A stretch of DNA of 64,000 nucleotides from Sequoia sempervirens (GCA_007258455.2 VDFB02270651.1:697050197-697114196), one strand, 5' to 3'. Counted from the first letter of the stretch, positions 1-12,005 are shown. Notes: a model not told the origin generated them from the sequence alone. Made by a program: numbers and translations.

Positions 1-364
1 GGAAAACAAAGCTTTCATTATTCAATTTCCAAACTACAATCACCCACATGTTACAAAATGCATACAAGTCCTTTTTAAAATAATTCTAACTTGTATTTTC
101 AGTTTCTAACTTCCTCCAATGATGAAAATGAACTTGACCTTTCACCTTCCCCATTTTTACATATTTTTGCAACTTTACAAATTTGTGTTGACAACTTCTT
201 TTTTTTACATCTTTGCAAATAATAAACTCAAATGACCTTCTATCAACTTCAATACATGTAAAATGCATTAAATGTTCTCATTAAACTATTAGGAGCACAA
301 AATTAAAGAAAAATCCAAAAATTACATGATGGAAATATGTTAGAATCATGGTGCTCCTGCATCA
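1..364 (-). repeat. 3' LTR, partial
   Basis: This matches about 2615-2978 in the same orientation with scattered substitutions and small indels. On the minus strand it starts TGATGCAGG at 364, directly after the purine run GGGAGAA. Confidence 0.75.
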
Positions 365-371
365 TTCTCCC
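365..371 (-). other. Polypurine tract
   Basis: On the minus strand the sequence reads GGGAGAA immediately before the 3' LTR start TGATG. Its position and composition are those expected of the plus-strand primer of an LTR element. Confidence 0.6.
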
Positions 372-1275
372 AAACAAGAAAATTTTCAAGCCCTCTTGGA
401 CTTGATGTTGTCAACAAACCTTCACCCTTTGTATGCTTTGCTTCTTATCTACCTTGAAACATCCCCAAATTGTCTTCATTTTCACCTTAGGCTTCATTTT
501 TTCCATGCAAATCAGTTTTCTATCTTGCTTGTCAACTGAAATCATATTCATTATGCTTTGGTGCATCTCAGTATCTTGTTTCTCCCTTTGTCCTTTGATC
601 TTCAATTTGTTCCATGTCCAAAGAATTAGCATAACAAAGAAATGACACATTAGTTCAATCACAATACCTCCATTTGTCTTCAATTATTTAGAAATCTCCA
701 AGATCAATTCATCTTTAATCATTTCTTCATTCAATCTTATCACCAACTCAATGTCTTCATTCTTTGAAATCAGGTTCTTCATCACTAGTTCTCCTTCATC
801 TTCATGCTTGGGAATAACTGCAATGTCTTCATCCATAAACTCTTATTTTGCATCTAAAAACACTTCTTCTTTTATCATCTTCTTTTTCCTTTTCCTTCTT
901 TTGACAATCTTTTGAATGGGCCATACAACTTTCCTTTTCACCACCAAATTCCAACTTGTCATCTACTTAATCATCTGCTCCAACTTCATCATGGACTCAT
1001 GGAACTCTTTGTCAAATCTTCTCACCTCTTTCTTTATTGCTGCTATCCCTCTATTAATCTTCTCTTGTCCTTTTCTCTTTTTCCTCTCTTCCTCTACCTA
1101 TAAATGTCTTCTCAATATCTCCATCTTTTAGATGGTTTGTAAGCAAGTCTCTCCTTACTTTACTTTCTCTTAACTTTCTCTACCCTCTCTTCACAACAAC
1201 TAAGTTCTTCTTAACTTGCACAACACCACAAAACGCACAACTACAACCAAAAAATATCTACCCAACACCTTCTAT
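372..1275 (-). pseudogene. Decayed Lys/Glu-rich ORF inside LTR element
   Basis: The minus strand between primer site and polypurine tract can be read largely in one sense as a Lys/Glu-rich, coiled-coil-like protein with several stops. The longest open stretch is 90 codons (411-683). Upstream it continues with charged segments such as REEKEKRTRE and KKEVRRFDKEFHESMMKLEQM. I see no zinc knuckle, protease or polymerase motif. It could be a reduced gag-like protein kept by a non-autonomous element, or captured sequence; the family is not recognisable. Similar charged coiled-coil remains occur at 3248-5453 and 26420-27127. Confidence 0.4.
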
Positions 1276-1287
1276 GCTCTAATACCA
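1276..1287 (-). other. Primer binding site (initiator Met tRNA type)
   Basis: The minus strand reads TGGTATTAGAGC, one mismatch from TGGTATCAGAGC, the site complementary to the 3' end of plant initiator tRNA-Met. It lies 5 nt after the LTR terminus TTACA (complement of 1293), as expected for a 5' LTR on the minus strand. Confidence 0.75.
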
Positions 1288-1292
1288 ACTAA

Positions 1293-2978
1293 TGTAAGCA
1301 AAGGAAGAAACCATCACTCACATGATTACAATTTTTACAATTAGGGATTCAATCCCTCTAATTAATCATGATTTCACTATAATTTTTCATAAAACAATGG
1401 CACCAAATGAATTCTGACAACTCTAACCCAACTAAAGTTCCAAAGACCTTCAAACTCCTTAGTAACCTCAATTTTTCCAAAAAACAAACAACACAAAATC
1501 TACTCATTCAATTAATCTCAAATCTTCAAGTTCACTTTTCCCTCTTTTGATTACTTAACTCAAATCATAAAAACTAAGTACACAACTCAAAACCATTTTT
1601 TTATTCACAAAATACCTTTAGAAAACATCAAAATGATGGAATCAAAATCTATTCCCAACACAAACAATTCAAATATGTGAACTCTCCCAAGTAGACTATT
1701 CAAAACAACCATTAGGCCCATTTTAGCTCATATAAACTATTGACTATACATTACCAAGCCCATTCCATCTTCTTAACACTATAAACAAATGTAAAATTTC
1801 CTATAAAAAAGGTTAGACCATTCCAATACCTTATTCATATAATTTTTACCAAACACCCATCCTCAAAATTCACTTTGGGCTCCCAAAAGGTGACTGTTAT
1901 AAGCCTACCATACACTGGTCAGTGTACAAAAAGACATAAAAACCTTTAATTTTTTGAAACCCCCATCAAGAAATTACTTAAAATTCACCCTTACAACCTT
2001 TCCAAACACCCATGCCAAAGAGGAATTCCAAATTCTCAAACTAGACACTTAAAACTTCATTGTATTCTAGTTTATTAGTCTGTCTTAAGAGAATAGTCAA
2101 TATACTATTGTTTCAAACTTATAAATCCACCAAACCATGTTTTGAAATGACTCAAAATAAACCATAACACCATTTGAAGACAATATCATTCAAGAAGGTT
2201 TCAAAAATCACAAACAAAACTCTTTAAAACTCACTGTACAATCTCTTTTCCAAAATTTTACACATTTTCCTGACCTAGGGCATCATATAAACCCCCCTAA
2301 ACGTCCTCCCCATGCTCTGCTCCTTTGATATCACTTAGAATACATAAAAAATATCATCTGGCCAATTTACAGGAGGTTTGAATAGTTGAAATGAAAGAAA
2401 CATAAATTACTTTGGTCACTATTTACCCTAACAGAGGGTTTTGGCAGTTTTATGAAAAAACACAATAACTTACTCAAATTGTAGCAATTTGCATGAAACC
2501 AAATTTATATGGGAGGTTATTGATAAATATATCACTTACAATCATTTATAGGTGCATACATACCTGTACAGGGTCATACAACATCAAAGAATAGAGAATT
2601 TTTGTGGGAAAATATCAGAAAAACAATGCTTTCATTATTCAATTTCCAAACTACAATCACCCACAAGTTACAAAATGAATACAAGGCATTTTTAGAGGAA
2701 TTCAAACTTGTCTTTTTAGTTTCTAACTTCCTCTAATGATGAAAACTAACTTGACCTTTCACCTTCCCCATTTTTACATCTTTTTGCAACTTTACAATTT
2801 TGTGTTGACAACTTTTTTTTACATCTTTGCAAATAATAAACTCAAATGACCTCCTAACAACTTCAATGCATGGAAAATAACTTAAATGTTCTCATTAAAC
2901 TATTAGGACCATAGAATTAATGAAAAACCCAAAAATTGCATGATGGAAGTATGTTAGAATCATGGTGATCCTACATCA
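1293..2978 (-). repeat. 5' LTR, complete
   Basis: The borders are set by the primer site on one side and by the end of similarity to 1-364 on the other. On the minus strand it begins TGATGTAGG (2978) and ends GCTTACA (1293). No open frame of note lies inside. Confidence 0.7.
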
Positions 2979-3247
2979 TAGCTCAAGAAATTGGGATGGT
3001 TGAAAAGAAAGGAGGATTTCTAGAGGTACGGGTAGGAAATCAAGAGCCTCAGTACCCTATTTGGAGAGGTTAAGCCAAATAATGAAAGGTTCAATGAGAT
3101 CTATGACAATGAGGTTGGGTCTGATAATAGCAATCCTAAATAATATCGAGAGATGGAACAAGATAATGCATCAGTTTCCACCCCCTACCTGAGGACCCTG
3201 ATGTAGGAAAAAGGAAGGGAAAGGGGTCAGGCTCATAGAAAGAGGAA
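2979..3247. other. Flank of LTR element, no feature seen
   Basis: This is DNA between the LTR and the decayed ORF at 3248. It may already belong to that ORF (purine-rich, charged codons) but several stops break every frame. Confidence 0.3.
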
Positions 3248-5453
3248 TTGACAATCTCCAAAAGGATCTACCATAGATCCAAAGACCCAAGTTTAATTGA
3301 GATCAGTAGCCAAAGAGTCGAATTGATCAATACAACCCTTGCAAAGAGGAGACGACTCCAAGAATTAGGTGGACTTAGCATATCAAATAGAGGAGAAGAA
3401 GAAGTGGAATTAGCTCTACCAGTATTTTTGGCTTCAATGATCCAGGTAAGTCTTGTACTCACCATCCTTCCTTCTACTACATCTTTAGTTGCTACTCCCC
3501 CTTCATAGTTGCTACTCCCCCTTCATCTACTAAAATAAACCCTCCTTTAGTAAGTTCCAACGTTCTCATCCTTAATACACCCCCGACCAAATTTGATAAT
3601 GATCCCCACAAAGAAACCCCACATGCCAAACGAGCATCTTCCGCTTCAGCCATAATTGATTCTCTAATAACCCTATTAAGGGGACCCATTGAAAACACTA
3701 ATACACCCATGCTACCAATTGCACCATCCTCATCTCCTTCCCAAAAAATGCCTCTTTTTCTGCCCACTTCCCTTTTAACTCCGATGGGTGTCTCTTCTTC
3801 TCAGTCCATACATGGCATCCCACCCTTTTTAATGATAACAATTCCCTTTTACTCTTGACAACCTCAGATGGTCGAGGCCTCTCCTTTTTTCACCCTCTTT
3901 ATTCTCCCCACTGGTGTTTCACTCGCTACACAAAGTATTGATTCTCGATAGAGTCTTCAAACTCATATTTAAGTAACAAGGTAGGCCCAACAAGTAAGAA
4001 ATCAAAAAATGTATGGAAAGGTCATCGAAAATCCAACTACTTAGAAGTTGGAAACTCATTTTTATGAAGATCAGAATTCTCTATTAGTCACATCTATGAG
4101 GCCACTAACATCCAAACTAGATGGAGAAATGCAGTTCAAAGAGTACAAAATATGAGCTATGGGTCACAATTTGAATGAGAATCTCCCATGCAACAAAGTG
4201 GTCCTAGCCAAAGCAACTTAGAAGGTGGTCTATACTGACTATGAGAAGTAGGAAAAGAAATTAAAGAAATGCAAGGTAGCGTTGGTGAACATAAAATCTA
4301 TAGGGGATAGACTGTAGGCATAAATAAAAGGCAAGGATTTGGAGATGGCCTGTTTGAGGTAGTTACAAAGTCAACAAGGTAAGGAAAATAAGTTGCTCAA
4401 AGGGGTGTAGAGTGAAAGAGACCATCTTCATGCTAAGGTAGAAAAATTGAGTTGCGAGATCATGGTCGAGCATGAAACAACTGGGGAGCATCAACAAAGG
4501 AAAAAAGAGCTAGAAGATGAAGTAGCCAAAAAAACAGTATATGTGATGGGATACAAAGGGAGCTATAGGAGATGGATGAAGAAAAGGAAGATATGCATAA
4601 ATAATTAACTAGCATCTAATCTCAATCCTCTAATGATCTACAAAGGGCCCTGGTGGAAACAAAAAAGGAGAAACAATAAAATCTAAATGTGTTGAGTTTT
4701 CTCTATAGGTTAACAAAAGATGGAAAGTTGTGCTCCCAACTTACAAACGCTCTCCAAGAGAAGAATCAATTAGAGGAAGCCATAAGAGCAAGAGAATCCC
4801 AATTCTTGTAGGAATTGGCTACAACATGAGGAGTCAGGCTCCTCTTGGTACTTAAAAAATTAATATCTACTCATTGGCAAAGAATCATTGTTGCAGTTAT
4901 AACCCTAAAACTAGTTTTGTAGTTTTTGACGGATGCTCAAGAGTTAAATGCAAAGGTCAGCCCAACGATTAACCAAATTTTTCACACAAACTCTCCCCGT
5001 GCTAAGGAATTAGGATTCCTAATCTTGAAACTATATAAAAAAAATGAGGAAGCTTTAAAGGATGTTGAGATTCCTGACCGAAGAGTGGATGCAAGAAAGG
5101 AAAACGAATTCATCATTTGCAACCAAGTCATAGTCAGAAGTAGAACATGTTAGATGGTGTTGAATAAAAAGGTTAGGGAGATAAAAGAATAGTTTAAAGT
5201 TCTCCAATCAGGATCACCTATCCTTTTCTCACTGGCCAAAAGAGTGTTGAAAGTGGAACAGATCATAGAAGCGACCAGGTTCAAAATTCGGGACCCCACA
5301 ATGCTTCAAAGTTTAAGTTCATCACCCACAATTGAGGAGATCAAGAAGGAAATCCTTCCCCTTTCCCAATTGTGCTATCACATTGGAGCTATTTCATTAA
5401 GGTGGGTTGGATTTTCTTTAAAAGAGGTCCTTGATCTTGATTAGGCCTACGAG
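3248..5453 (+). pseudogene. Decayed long coiled-coil ORF, family unknown
   Basis: Open stretches at 3248-3508, 4926-5153 and 5244-5444, joined by stop-broken stretches at about 4020-4925, read as one highly charged protein. The middle is rich in Lys, Glu and Gln with heptad-like runs (YEKQEKKLKKCK-like, then LHAKVEKLSCEIM and QRKKELEDEVAKK); the C-terminal part has a more globular stretch (LPLSQLCYHIGAISLRWVGF). Most of the stops I count between 4130 and 5500 are TAG, the change expected when CAG codons lose a methylated C. I recognise no transposase, gag zinc knuckle or polymerase. It may be the coding part of an old retroelement or a dead host gene. Confidence 0.4.
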
Positions 5454-7211
5454 ACATTGCACGCCCTCATCCCACCCACCGATGGAGAGTGGGAAACCTA
5501 GCATATCACCTTCCTAAAACTCTAAGGATTATTTGAGTGTTAGGTTTGTGCCTCTACAAGTGAAGGCCCCTTGTGAGTCACCAAAACTATGGAGCAAAGT
5601 TTTCCTTCAAACATTTTGGTTTTTGGCTTTTACTTCCTTTCCACTTTACGCTAGTATCACACCTGAAGTACCAAGATTACTCTCGCATAAGGCATGCAAT
5701 GTGCCACATGGTGGCTACAAAAATTTTCTATATATCATTTTATTTTTGGGCCCAAACTGGGACATGTGTCAGCTCAGTGGGGATTTCCTCAAAATTGTTC
5801 TCATAAAATCTAAAATCACCCACTTTCTTCCCATATCAACCATTTCATCAGGTAGATCATATCGTCCATAGATTTATTTTCTTTTTGTGTAGAGTTTTTA
5901 GGAGAGCATGACAAAGATCTTACTTTCAAGGTTGAATCTTTAAGTTGGCATCATCATTCCTTGTACTTGATTGGATTATTTTTTAGATAGGCTATGCTAA
6001 GATCTGATTGTCTTCTGGCAATGTATCTTCACCGAACTTCTATAGAATTTGGAGCCATTAATGAGGCATCCTAGGACTTTATGAGAAAATAATATTGCAA
6101 TCTAATCATGCCTTAAATCATATTGTAGTCAATCAAGTGCAGACATCTAGAAGTTGTTCATCTCTTTTGGTTATAGAAGTGGTTCTTTCTTCTTTCTATA
6201 AATGAGGGGTTTGTAGTAGTGTAATTTGTTTTTGAAGTTTTGAAAAAGATTGTTTGAAGATATATTTTCACATAGCACTATTTTTTCTCTATGGCATGTA
6301 TTATTTATCAATACTATTAATTAGATTGGAATCCAACCTTTGTTTTCAATTGGCTTATTGACATAAATTATTAAGGAGAAATGTTTTAAATTGTGCATTT
6401 TATGGCCTTTATCATGAATTTACCTTTCTTATATCATTTATGTTGAAATCTCTATATCAAGTTTTTCCTAGATAGTCTGAATAATTATTTTGCATGTTAT
6501 TAGCTTCTATGTTTAAAAGTTATCTCCTCAAAAAATGAATCATGTTATTATACTCTTTCATTTTTTTGTAGAAGATTATGTGTAAAGATATATTATGCTA
6601 TAAGAGAAAGGGCAGATATGTGAATATCTAAATATCTTGGTAATCTTTGGGGTTTCTTGCTTCTATGAAACCTTAATGTATTCTTCCCATGGGGAGATTT
6701 GAATGATTGCACTATGCTTTCTTAGCCATTGCTATTTTGTTCTCTTCCTTAAAATGAAGGTTTTGTGGCACTTTGTGTCTATTTCATCAGAAGTAGGAGA
6801 TTGATAATCTTTGAAATATTGTAAGAGCTTTAGTGCATCACCGTATTTTTATTTTCTATGTATTTCTCCCCCCTTTTCCTAAAAACCCAAAAGAAGAGCC
6901 AACTTTCTTTAAAAATCTTGGAGGTCATTTAGTGAGGTGCAAATTGGTCCCCCACTCACAAAATTTCCCATAAGGCTATTCGGAGAGGTGAAAGCTTTTA
7001 TGATCAATAAGGTCCACCACCAAGCTAGGGCTTGGAAAGATAAGAAATGAATGTAACATGCAATGTACCATGCAAAACCTAACTAAATGACCTAGGAAAT
7101 GAAACTAAAATGCAAAATAAAAGACTGAGAAAGTACAGAGGTGGACCTAGGAGAGTGATGAGGTAAAAAAATCTCCAAAACCCTAAAAAACTCTTGTTTG
7201 ATTCCCATTAG
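5454..7211. other. Unassigned AT-rich DNA
   Basis: A 112-codon open frame at 5533-5871 contains hydrophobic runs, but other frames of the same stretch are nearly as open and no family is recognisable; it may be the broken end of the ORF ending at 5453. The rest to 7211 shows no coding pattern, LTR terminus or tandem repeat. Confidence 0.3.
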
Positions 7212-7241
7212 GACTCATATGCTAGTTTGTGTGATTTAGTC
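7212..7241. repeat. Hairpin phrase 1 (11-8-11, degenerate)
   Basis: The left arm is GACTCATATGC, then an 8-nt loop and the right arm GTGATTTAGTC. Only 6 of 11 pairs remain, but arm length and loop length match the perfect copy at 8947-8976. Confidence 0.45.
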
Positions 7242-7325
7242 CCAGACTAGGGTTTCTGTGCCAAAAGTGGAATCTCACAATGGTTGATCTGAATTCACTG
7301 AAATCTCGAAAATGAGTTTTACTAG

Positions 7326-7355
7326 GACTCATATGACACAAGTGGTGTATCAATC
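7326..7355. repeat. Hairpin phrase 2 (11-8-11, degenerate)
   Basis: The left arm GACTCATATGA and right arm GTGTATCAATC are separated by 8 nt. Six of 11 positions pair; spacing is the same as in the other phrases. Confidence 0.45.
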
Positions 7356-7403
7356 CCACTCTTCTTTTTTAGAGGGTCAAAACCTGAATATTCTCTCCTA
7401 TCT

Positions 7404-8193
7404 GGGTATATGCAGGATCATCATGGAAAAAACAAGCCCTTAAGTGGCAAAAAAATTAGAAAAATTAGAGTTAGGCAACTTGACGTAAAAATTTGAATAA
7501 GTTATCTATATTATTTCAAAAATATGTAAAAATAGAATTTGTAGCAAATTGAATGTAGTTTCTAAACTACTAGGTTTGTTTAAAAAGGAAATCTATTAGG
7601 TGAAAATTTGAAATTTCAATGTGCAGTAGTACTTAAATTTCAAGGAAAAAATAAGTAGGTGTCTGTCTGACCACCCTAACCACAATAAAATGATAATATT
7701 TTTTTATAATTTTTTAGATATAAGTAGAGGACTCATGTCCTAATGTGATGAATATTTTTTTTGTAATTTTTTCAAAGTAAATAATTAATTATGATTTTTT
7801 TATTACAACTTTTAAAAAATATAAAAAACTCGTATGCCTGACCACCTTAACTTGGTCAAAACTTCATGAAATTCAATTTTTATTTTTTTAATCCTATAGT
7901 ATGTGAAGCATAGAATGCGAAAAATGTTTTGGATTCAAAAAATGTGATACCGTTTGAAAGCTATAGATGTTTTTCAATCAGTCTATCAATTAGGACTTTA
8001 GTTGTAATTTGAATAGAAAATGAATAATAATTACTTATTAAATTTAAAGTAAAGCATAATTTATATTGGTGGAAAGTTGAGAATCTCCTTTAAAAACCCT
8101 TTTCGTTTCATCAATTTTGGGTAAAAAAAAGGTCATCAGCCACATACCCATCATATTGCCACTTTTTGGTCCATCATGATCCTGCACATACCC
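7404..8193 (-). mobile_element. TIR element copy A (790 bp)
   Basis: The termini are GGGTATATGCAGGATCAT and ATGATCCTGCACATACCC, an inverted pair with one mismatch. ATCT flanks both sides (7400-7403 and 8194-8197), a 4-bp target duplication. Inside is AT-rich DNA with no transposase; the only notable frame is a short Lys-rich one near the right end, shared by other copies. The interior aligns along its length with copies B, C, E and F. Strand is set by convention from the end carrying GGATCATGATGGGCC. It belongs to the short subterminal variant shared with copy F. Confidence 0.9.
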
Positions 8194-8390
8194 ATCTCTA
8201 CTCTTCCTTCCAAGCTTTGTTTTCAGATTTGAAACTCTGAATTCAAAACTACAGAGGAATTTATGTGATCTTGCAAACAAGGAGACAACTCAGAAAACTT
8301 TCTTCAATATTATAACTTAGTCTTCAAAAATCCTTCAACCTCCAAGACACCTAGATCTACAATCACACATGTAGAGAGGGAAAAACTTGT
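8194..8390. other. Spacer between TIR copy A and a dispersed repeat
   Basis: No coding or repeat signal is seen beyond the target duplication. Confidence 0.3.
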
Positions 8391-8510
8391 TGATTGTTAG
8401 AGGATAGGGGTTTTCCTAGGTCAAAACCCATTTAGGTAATTAAACCTTGTGATGAAACAATGAAATACAGACACGAAACATGAAATAATGATACCTTGAA
8501 TGATGTCTTG
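8391..8510 (+). repeat. Diverged direct repeat, copy 1
   Basis: The phrases GGATAGGGGTTTTCCTAGGT, GGTAATTAAACCTTG and GAAACATGAAAT occur here in the same order and spacing as at 11681-11800. The pair is 3.3 kb apart. It could be LTR remnants or a dispersed repeat; no primer site or polypurine tract is adjacent. Confidence 0.6.
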
Positions 8511-8946
8511 AGATGTAAATCAGCAATCTAACATGAAGTGGCCATGTAGAATTTACATTTTTATCTTGAATTAGGCATGGAATAATGCTTAATCTTGGAT
8601 CTTGAATGCTACATCACAACACTAGCTCAACAACATGCTTGATGCTTGATGACCTTGATATGAAGATAGATCTTGAATTTTTGCAACAAATGATGAAGAA
8701 ATATACTCTTGAATGTCTTAGAAAATTCTCTTGAATTTTCTTAAATACTCTTGTGAATTCTTGTAATCATTAACTTTCTATTAGGAATTCTCTCTTGTAA
8801 GTCAGGTGAAAATGAGTGAAATAACCTTGTATTTATAATTGTTTATGCAAAATTCCTTAAAATTACAACACTACAAGCCAACATCAGATATAGGAGAATA
8901 AAATCCCACCAAGAATTTGAATTTAATTAATGTTTAAGTCACACGA
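8511..8946. other. Unassigned DNA rich in short repeated phrases
   Basis: CTTGAAT/TCTTGAA words recur many times, which looks like decayed simple repeats. No coding signal is seen. Confidence 0.3.
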
Positions 8947-8976
8947 GACTCATACACTAGTTGTGGTGTATGAGTC
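8947..8976. repeat. Hairpin phrase 3 (perfect 11-8-11)
   Basis: GACTCATACAC at 8947-8957 and GTGTATGAGTC at 8966-8976 are perfect inverted arms around an 8-nt loop. It is followed by CCATTAGGCTAGGCTTTGGG, which resembles the sequence after phrases 1 and 5. Confidence 0.8.
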
Positions 8977-9061
8977 CCATTAGGCTAGGCTTTGGGACAC
9001 ATTTTTTAATAAATGCTTAGATTAATGTGAAATCAGGATTGAGGCCTCGAAACTTAGGTGA

Positions 9062-9091
9062 GACTCATACGACCAAGGTGGCATATGATTC
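9062..9091. repeat. Hairpin phrase 4 (11-8-11)
   Basis: GACTCATACGA, 8-nt loop, GCATATGATTC; 8 of 11 positions pair. It is followed by CCCATATCACTAAATCTGGG, similar in layout to the other phrases. Confidence 0.6.
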
Positions 9092-9239
9092 CCATATCAC
9101 TAAATCTGGGCCATACAATCCAAAAAAACATGAATTATTGGATGTTGGTAAATGTCAGGATTAATCTCAAAAAGATGCATTTAATAAGGCTTGTGGATGC
9201 AAAATAGGGCCAATTAATGCATAGATAAGCCCAATTCTT

Positions 9240-9775
9240 AATGAAAACCTAGATTAGTGTGAAAGTGTGAGGGTACACTTTACAACACCCTAAGCAAGGC
9301 ATAATTAAGTTCATTTAGTTTACAAGGGCCCAAGACTTAATGTGAATGTGTTAAACACATTACAACACTAAATCAAGGCAACATTAGGCTCAATTTAACA
9401 AAGAGGGCCCAAACAAGTGTGAAAATGTAGAGGGATACATTTTTCTTCATTACATAAACATTACAAGATTACATTGAAATTTGAATTTGGGATTATAAAA
9501 ATACCACCAAAAACATGTTTTAAAAATGGGTTCAAAGGCCTAGGGAGGACCCATTCACTTATCGATGAATGGGTCCTAGTTCTGGGCTATTACTGGGACA
9601 CACATTGCTCAAGGTAATTAATTATGTGTTGGTATTAATTATTGTCAGGTTTTCCCTTTGAAAAATGTAATTTTTTAGGCTTTAGATGTAAAATAGGTCT
9701 TATTAAGGCATAAAAAAGTCCAATTTAATTCAGGGGACCCAAAGAAAGTGTGAAAATGTAAAGGAGTACATTTTT
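9240..9775 (+). repeat. Degenerate repeated phrase (AGTGTGAAARTGTA family)
   Basis: A phrase close to AAGTGTGAAAATGTA followed by RAGGG-TACA appears near 9250, 9415 and 9745, usually after a GGGCCCAA or GGACCCAA word, and once more at 14224 next to TIR copy D. Spacing is irregular (about 165 and 330 bp), so it is a decayed or interspersed repeat, not a clean tandem array. Confidence 0.5.
9547..9576. repeat. Hairpin phrase 5 (perfect 11-8-11, different arm)
   Basis: GGACCCATTCA at 9547-9557 and TGAATGGGTCC at 9566-9576 pair perfectly around an 8-nt loop. The arm differs in sequence from the GACTCATAC phrases, yet arm length and loop length are identical, and a CTGGGCTAT...GGGACACA tail follows. 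Confidence 0.8.
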
Positions 9776-10740
9776 CTACACTAAAATATTAATTTCTTGT
9801 CTTTAGATTAAATAATTCAAATTATTTAATTGAATTCCATTTTCTCTTCTTGATTAAATAATTCTCAATTATTAATTAAAACTCCCAATACTTCCAATTT
9901 TCACAATTAAATAAATTTTCTAAATTTTTTAATTAATTAATTTTCCTCCAATCCTCCAACTTGTAGAGATGATATTCTCATGGAATATTCCCTTTTTAAA
10001 TTCAAATTCTTCCCTCCAACTTTAAATATATCCAACATATTTCCTAAAATTAAGGGATTTGTTGAATGCTCATGGATTATGGACCCTTGATTAAATCTTT
10101 GATCCAAAATTTCATGGAATATTGACCCTTGATCAATCCATTTATCCACACTCACATCCTTAATTCAATTTAATCCCTTGATTAACATTTTAAATCCTCA
10201 CCATTGATGAATATTTTAAAAATATATAAATACCAACCCTTTTTACATGAAAAAGGAATGACAACCTTTATGCAAACTTACTTTCTTGAATTGAATTCTC
10301 ACCTTTAAGCAATTTGAGAACTCCTCTTTTATGAATCATCCACATTCATCAACCAAGATTTTGGTGCAACATGGATTAGTCAAATGTGATCAATCCACAT
10401 CAATATCACTCCAATTTTACTTCAAATCCATAATAGGATTGGAGGTTTTCATGCTAGTGTATTCACTTGTTTAGAATTTATATTTCTTTCACGTTAATTG
10501 AATCATTTTAGCATTTTTTACTAAATTTCATTAAATTATGGCTCTAATTGATCAATACCTTGTTTGAATTGCTTGAATTTACTTCAATTTCATTGTTGAT
10601 TAATCACTTAGGTTTACCATATGACATTTTTGCATGCTTGGTGGGACCCATGTCCCTATCTAATTAGTTTTCTTGAGCTTTGTCAGCCATTGCAGGTTAT
10701 AGAGGTAGTCTATTCCCTTTCCAAGTCAAACGACGATGCT
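9776..10740. other. Unassigned AT-rich DNA
   Basis: Many ATTAATT words and no coding frame of note. I see no LTR end, tandem repeat or RNA-like structure. Confidence 0.3.
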
Positions 10741-10985
10741 TCTACAAAGCTCGAATCTTATGCACGTCAAAGGTCAACATGTTTGTAAATACCTTGACAC
10801 TTCTATTTCTAGTATTTTTTATTTTGTTGTATGTATAGTTTGACAACTTTATAGAAAGGGTGACACTTATGAAAAGGAGAGACACTTTTCCAGGTAGACA
10901 ATCCAATGCTTCTACAAGATAATTCAATACTTATGTCTAACAGTTCAACAGTTTTGTTTGATAGTCTGATGCCTATGTAGGTATA
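10741..10985. repeat. Degenerate short-phrase repeat (GACACTT/AATGCTTCTAC)
   Basis: Words such as GACACTT, TTGACAACTTT, AATGCTTCTAC and GATAGTCTGATGCC recur at 20-30 bp spacing. The same words recur at 14915-15125. This style of decayed 20-30 bp phrase array is common inside LTRs. Confidence 0.4.
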
Positions 10986-11680
10986 CTATTTTTAGCATGT
11001 GGAATTTAGGAAAAAAGGATACTAATGATTGTCTTGTAGAGATAATCTAGGATTTATATTTCAAATTTGGTGCATAAAATGAATTCATATTTACTTTAGT
11101 GATCTAAAATTGAACTAAATAATATTCAAACTTCAATTTGATGCATAAAATGTGAACTGAAAGGAAATAGGTGTGTTCATAGGGTTTCCTAAAATAGAAA
11201 ATTGGATCCAAAGATGGAAAAGGGGTCCTATCTTTCCCCAATTCATTAGGAAATGAGATCCCCACGAAGAATTGACTAACTACCCTGAGGAGAATTAATT
11301 CTATGGAGGGATCTTTAGATTTCCCTTTTTCGCTAGGATGAGGGTTAGGTCAAATATCTCTTTGAGGAGAAAGATTAAAAATAGAAAAAAAAATCCAAAT
11401 TGAATTTTACAAAGTGGATCTAGTAGATTTAACATGAAACAAAAGGAACTAGTAAACTGTTTGGAAAATATGAAGGTAATATTGTTGTGCACCTATCAAA
11501 AGTTTTTGTTTTTGTAACCCTAGGTAACAGGGAATCATTTTCCCTAGGGTGAAGAGGTCCTAGCAGGAATTTCTAAAAAAATCTAAATCTGATATTAAAG
11601 CATGAGACCTACAATTCTTTCCTATAACTTGATATCCCTACTCTCGGATCTGGATTTGTCAAAAATATACAAAAAAAATT
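10986..11680. other. Unassigned AT-rich DNA
   Basis: No coding pattern, terminus or tandem repeat is visible. Confidence 0.3.
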
Positions 11681-11800
11681 TGATGTTTGTTGGTGGATAG
11701 GGGATTTCCTTAGTCAAACCCCAAGTTTGGTAATTAAACCTTGATGAAAATTAGAAATTTGAAACATGAAATGTGCGTGCAATCATAACCTTAAGTGTGT
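11681..11800 (+). repeat. Diverged direct repeat, copy 2
   Basis: Partner of 8391-8510: GTGGATAGGGGATTTCCTTA, GGTAATTAAACCTTGATGAA and GAAACATGAAAT occur in the same order. Confidence 0.6.
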
Positions 11801-12005
11801 TTAAGATTAATATTTCAAATAATGCCAAGAAGCCCTACTCAAGCGTGTCAGAATGGGATCCTAAATAAGCATGAACTATGATGAAGACCTACTTTAGGAG
11901 ACCTCAAATCCCCTTAATAAGTCTCAAATCTTACAATAACTCTCTTTAGGATGAAAATAGAATGACCATAGAAGATGGAATCACCTAGGAATCAATTCAT
12001 TAGGT

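Larger units (their letters stand above)
1..2978 (-). mobile_element. Non-autonomous LTR retrotransposon, minus strand, cut by window edge
   Basis: Positions 1-364 and about 2615-2978 are diverged direct copies of one sequence, ending GCATCA and ACATCA. Read on the minus strand this gives a 3' LTR (1-364, its remainder lying before the window), a purine run just upstream of it, a short interior, a primer binding site at 1276-1287, and a full 5' LTR at 1293-2978. The LTR (1686 bp) is longer than the interior (about 928 bp), and no protease, RT, RNase H or integrase motif is visible, so the element depends on another for movement. The tRNA-Met type primer site fits copia or several gypsy lineages; I cannot choose. 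The target duplication cannot be tested because one end is outside the window. Confidence 0.75.

Noticed and set aside
8044..8280. 78-codon minus-strand frame, and a similar one at 14277-14498
   Set aside because: The shared part is the end of the TIR element and the rest is different flanking DNA; there is no sign of a transposase.
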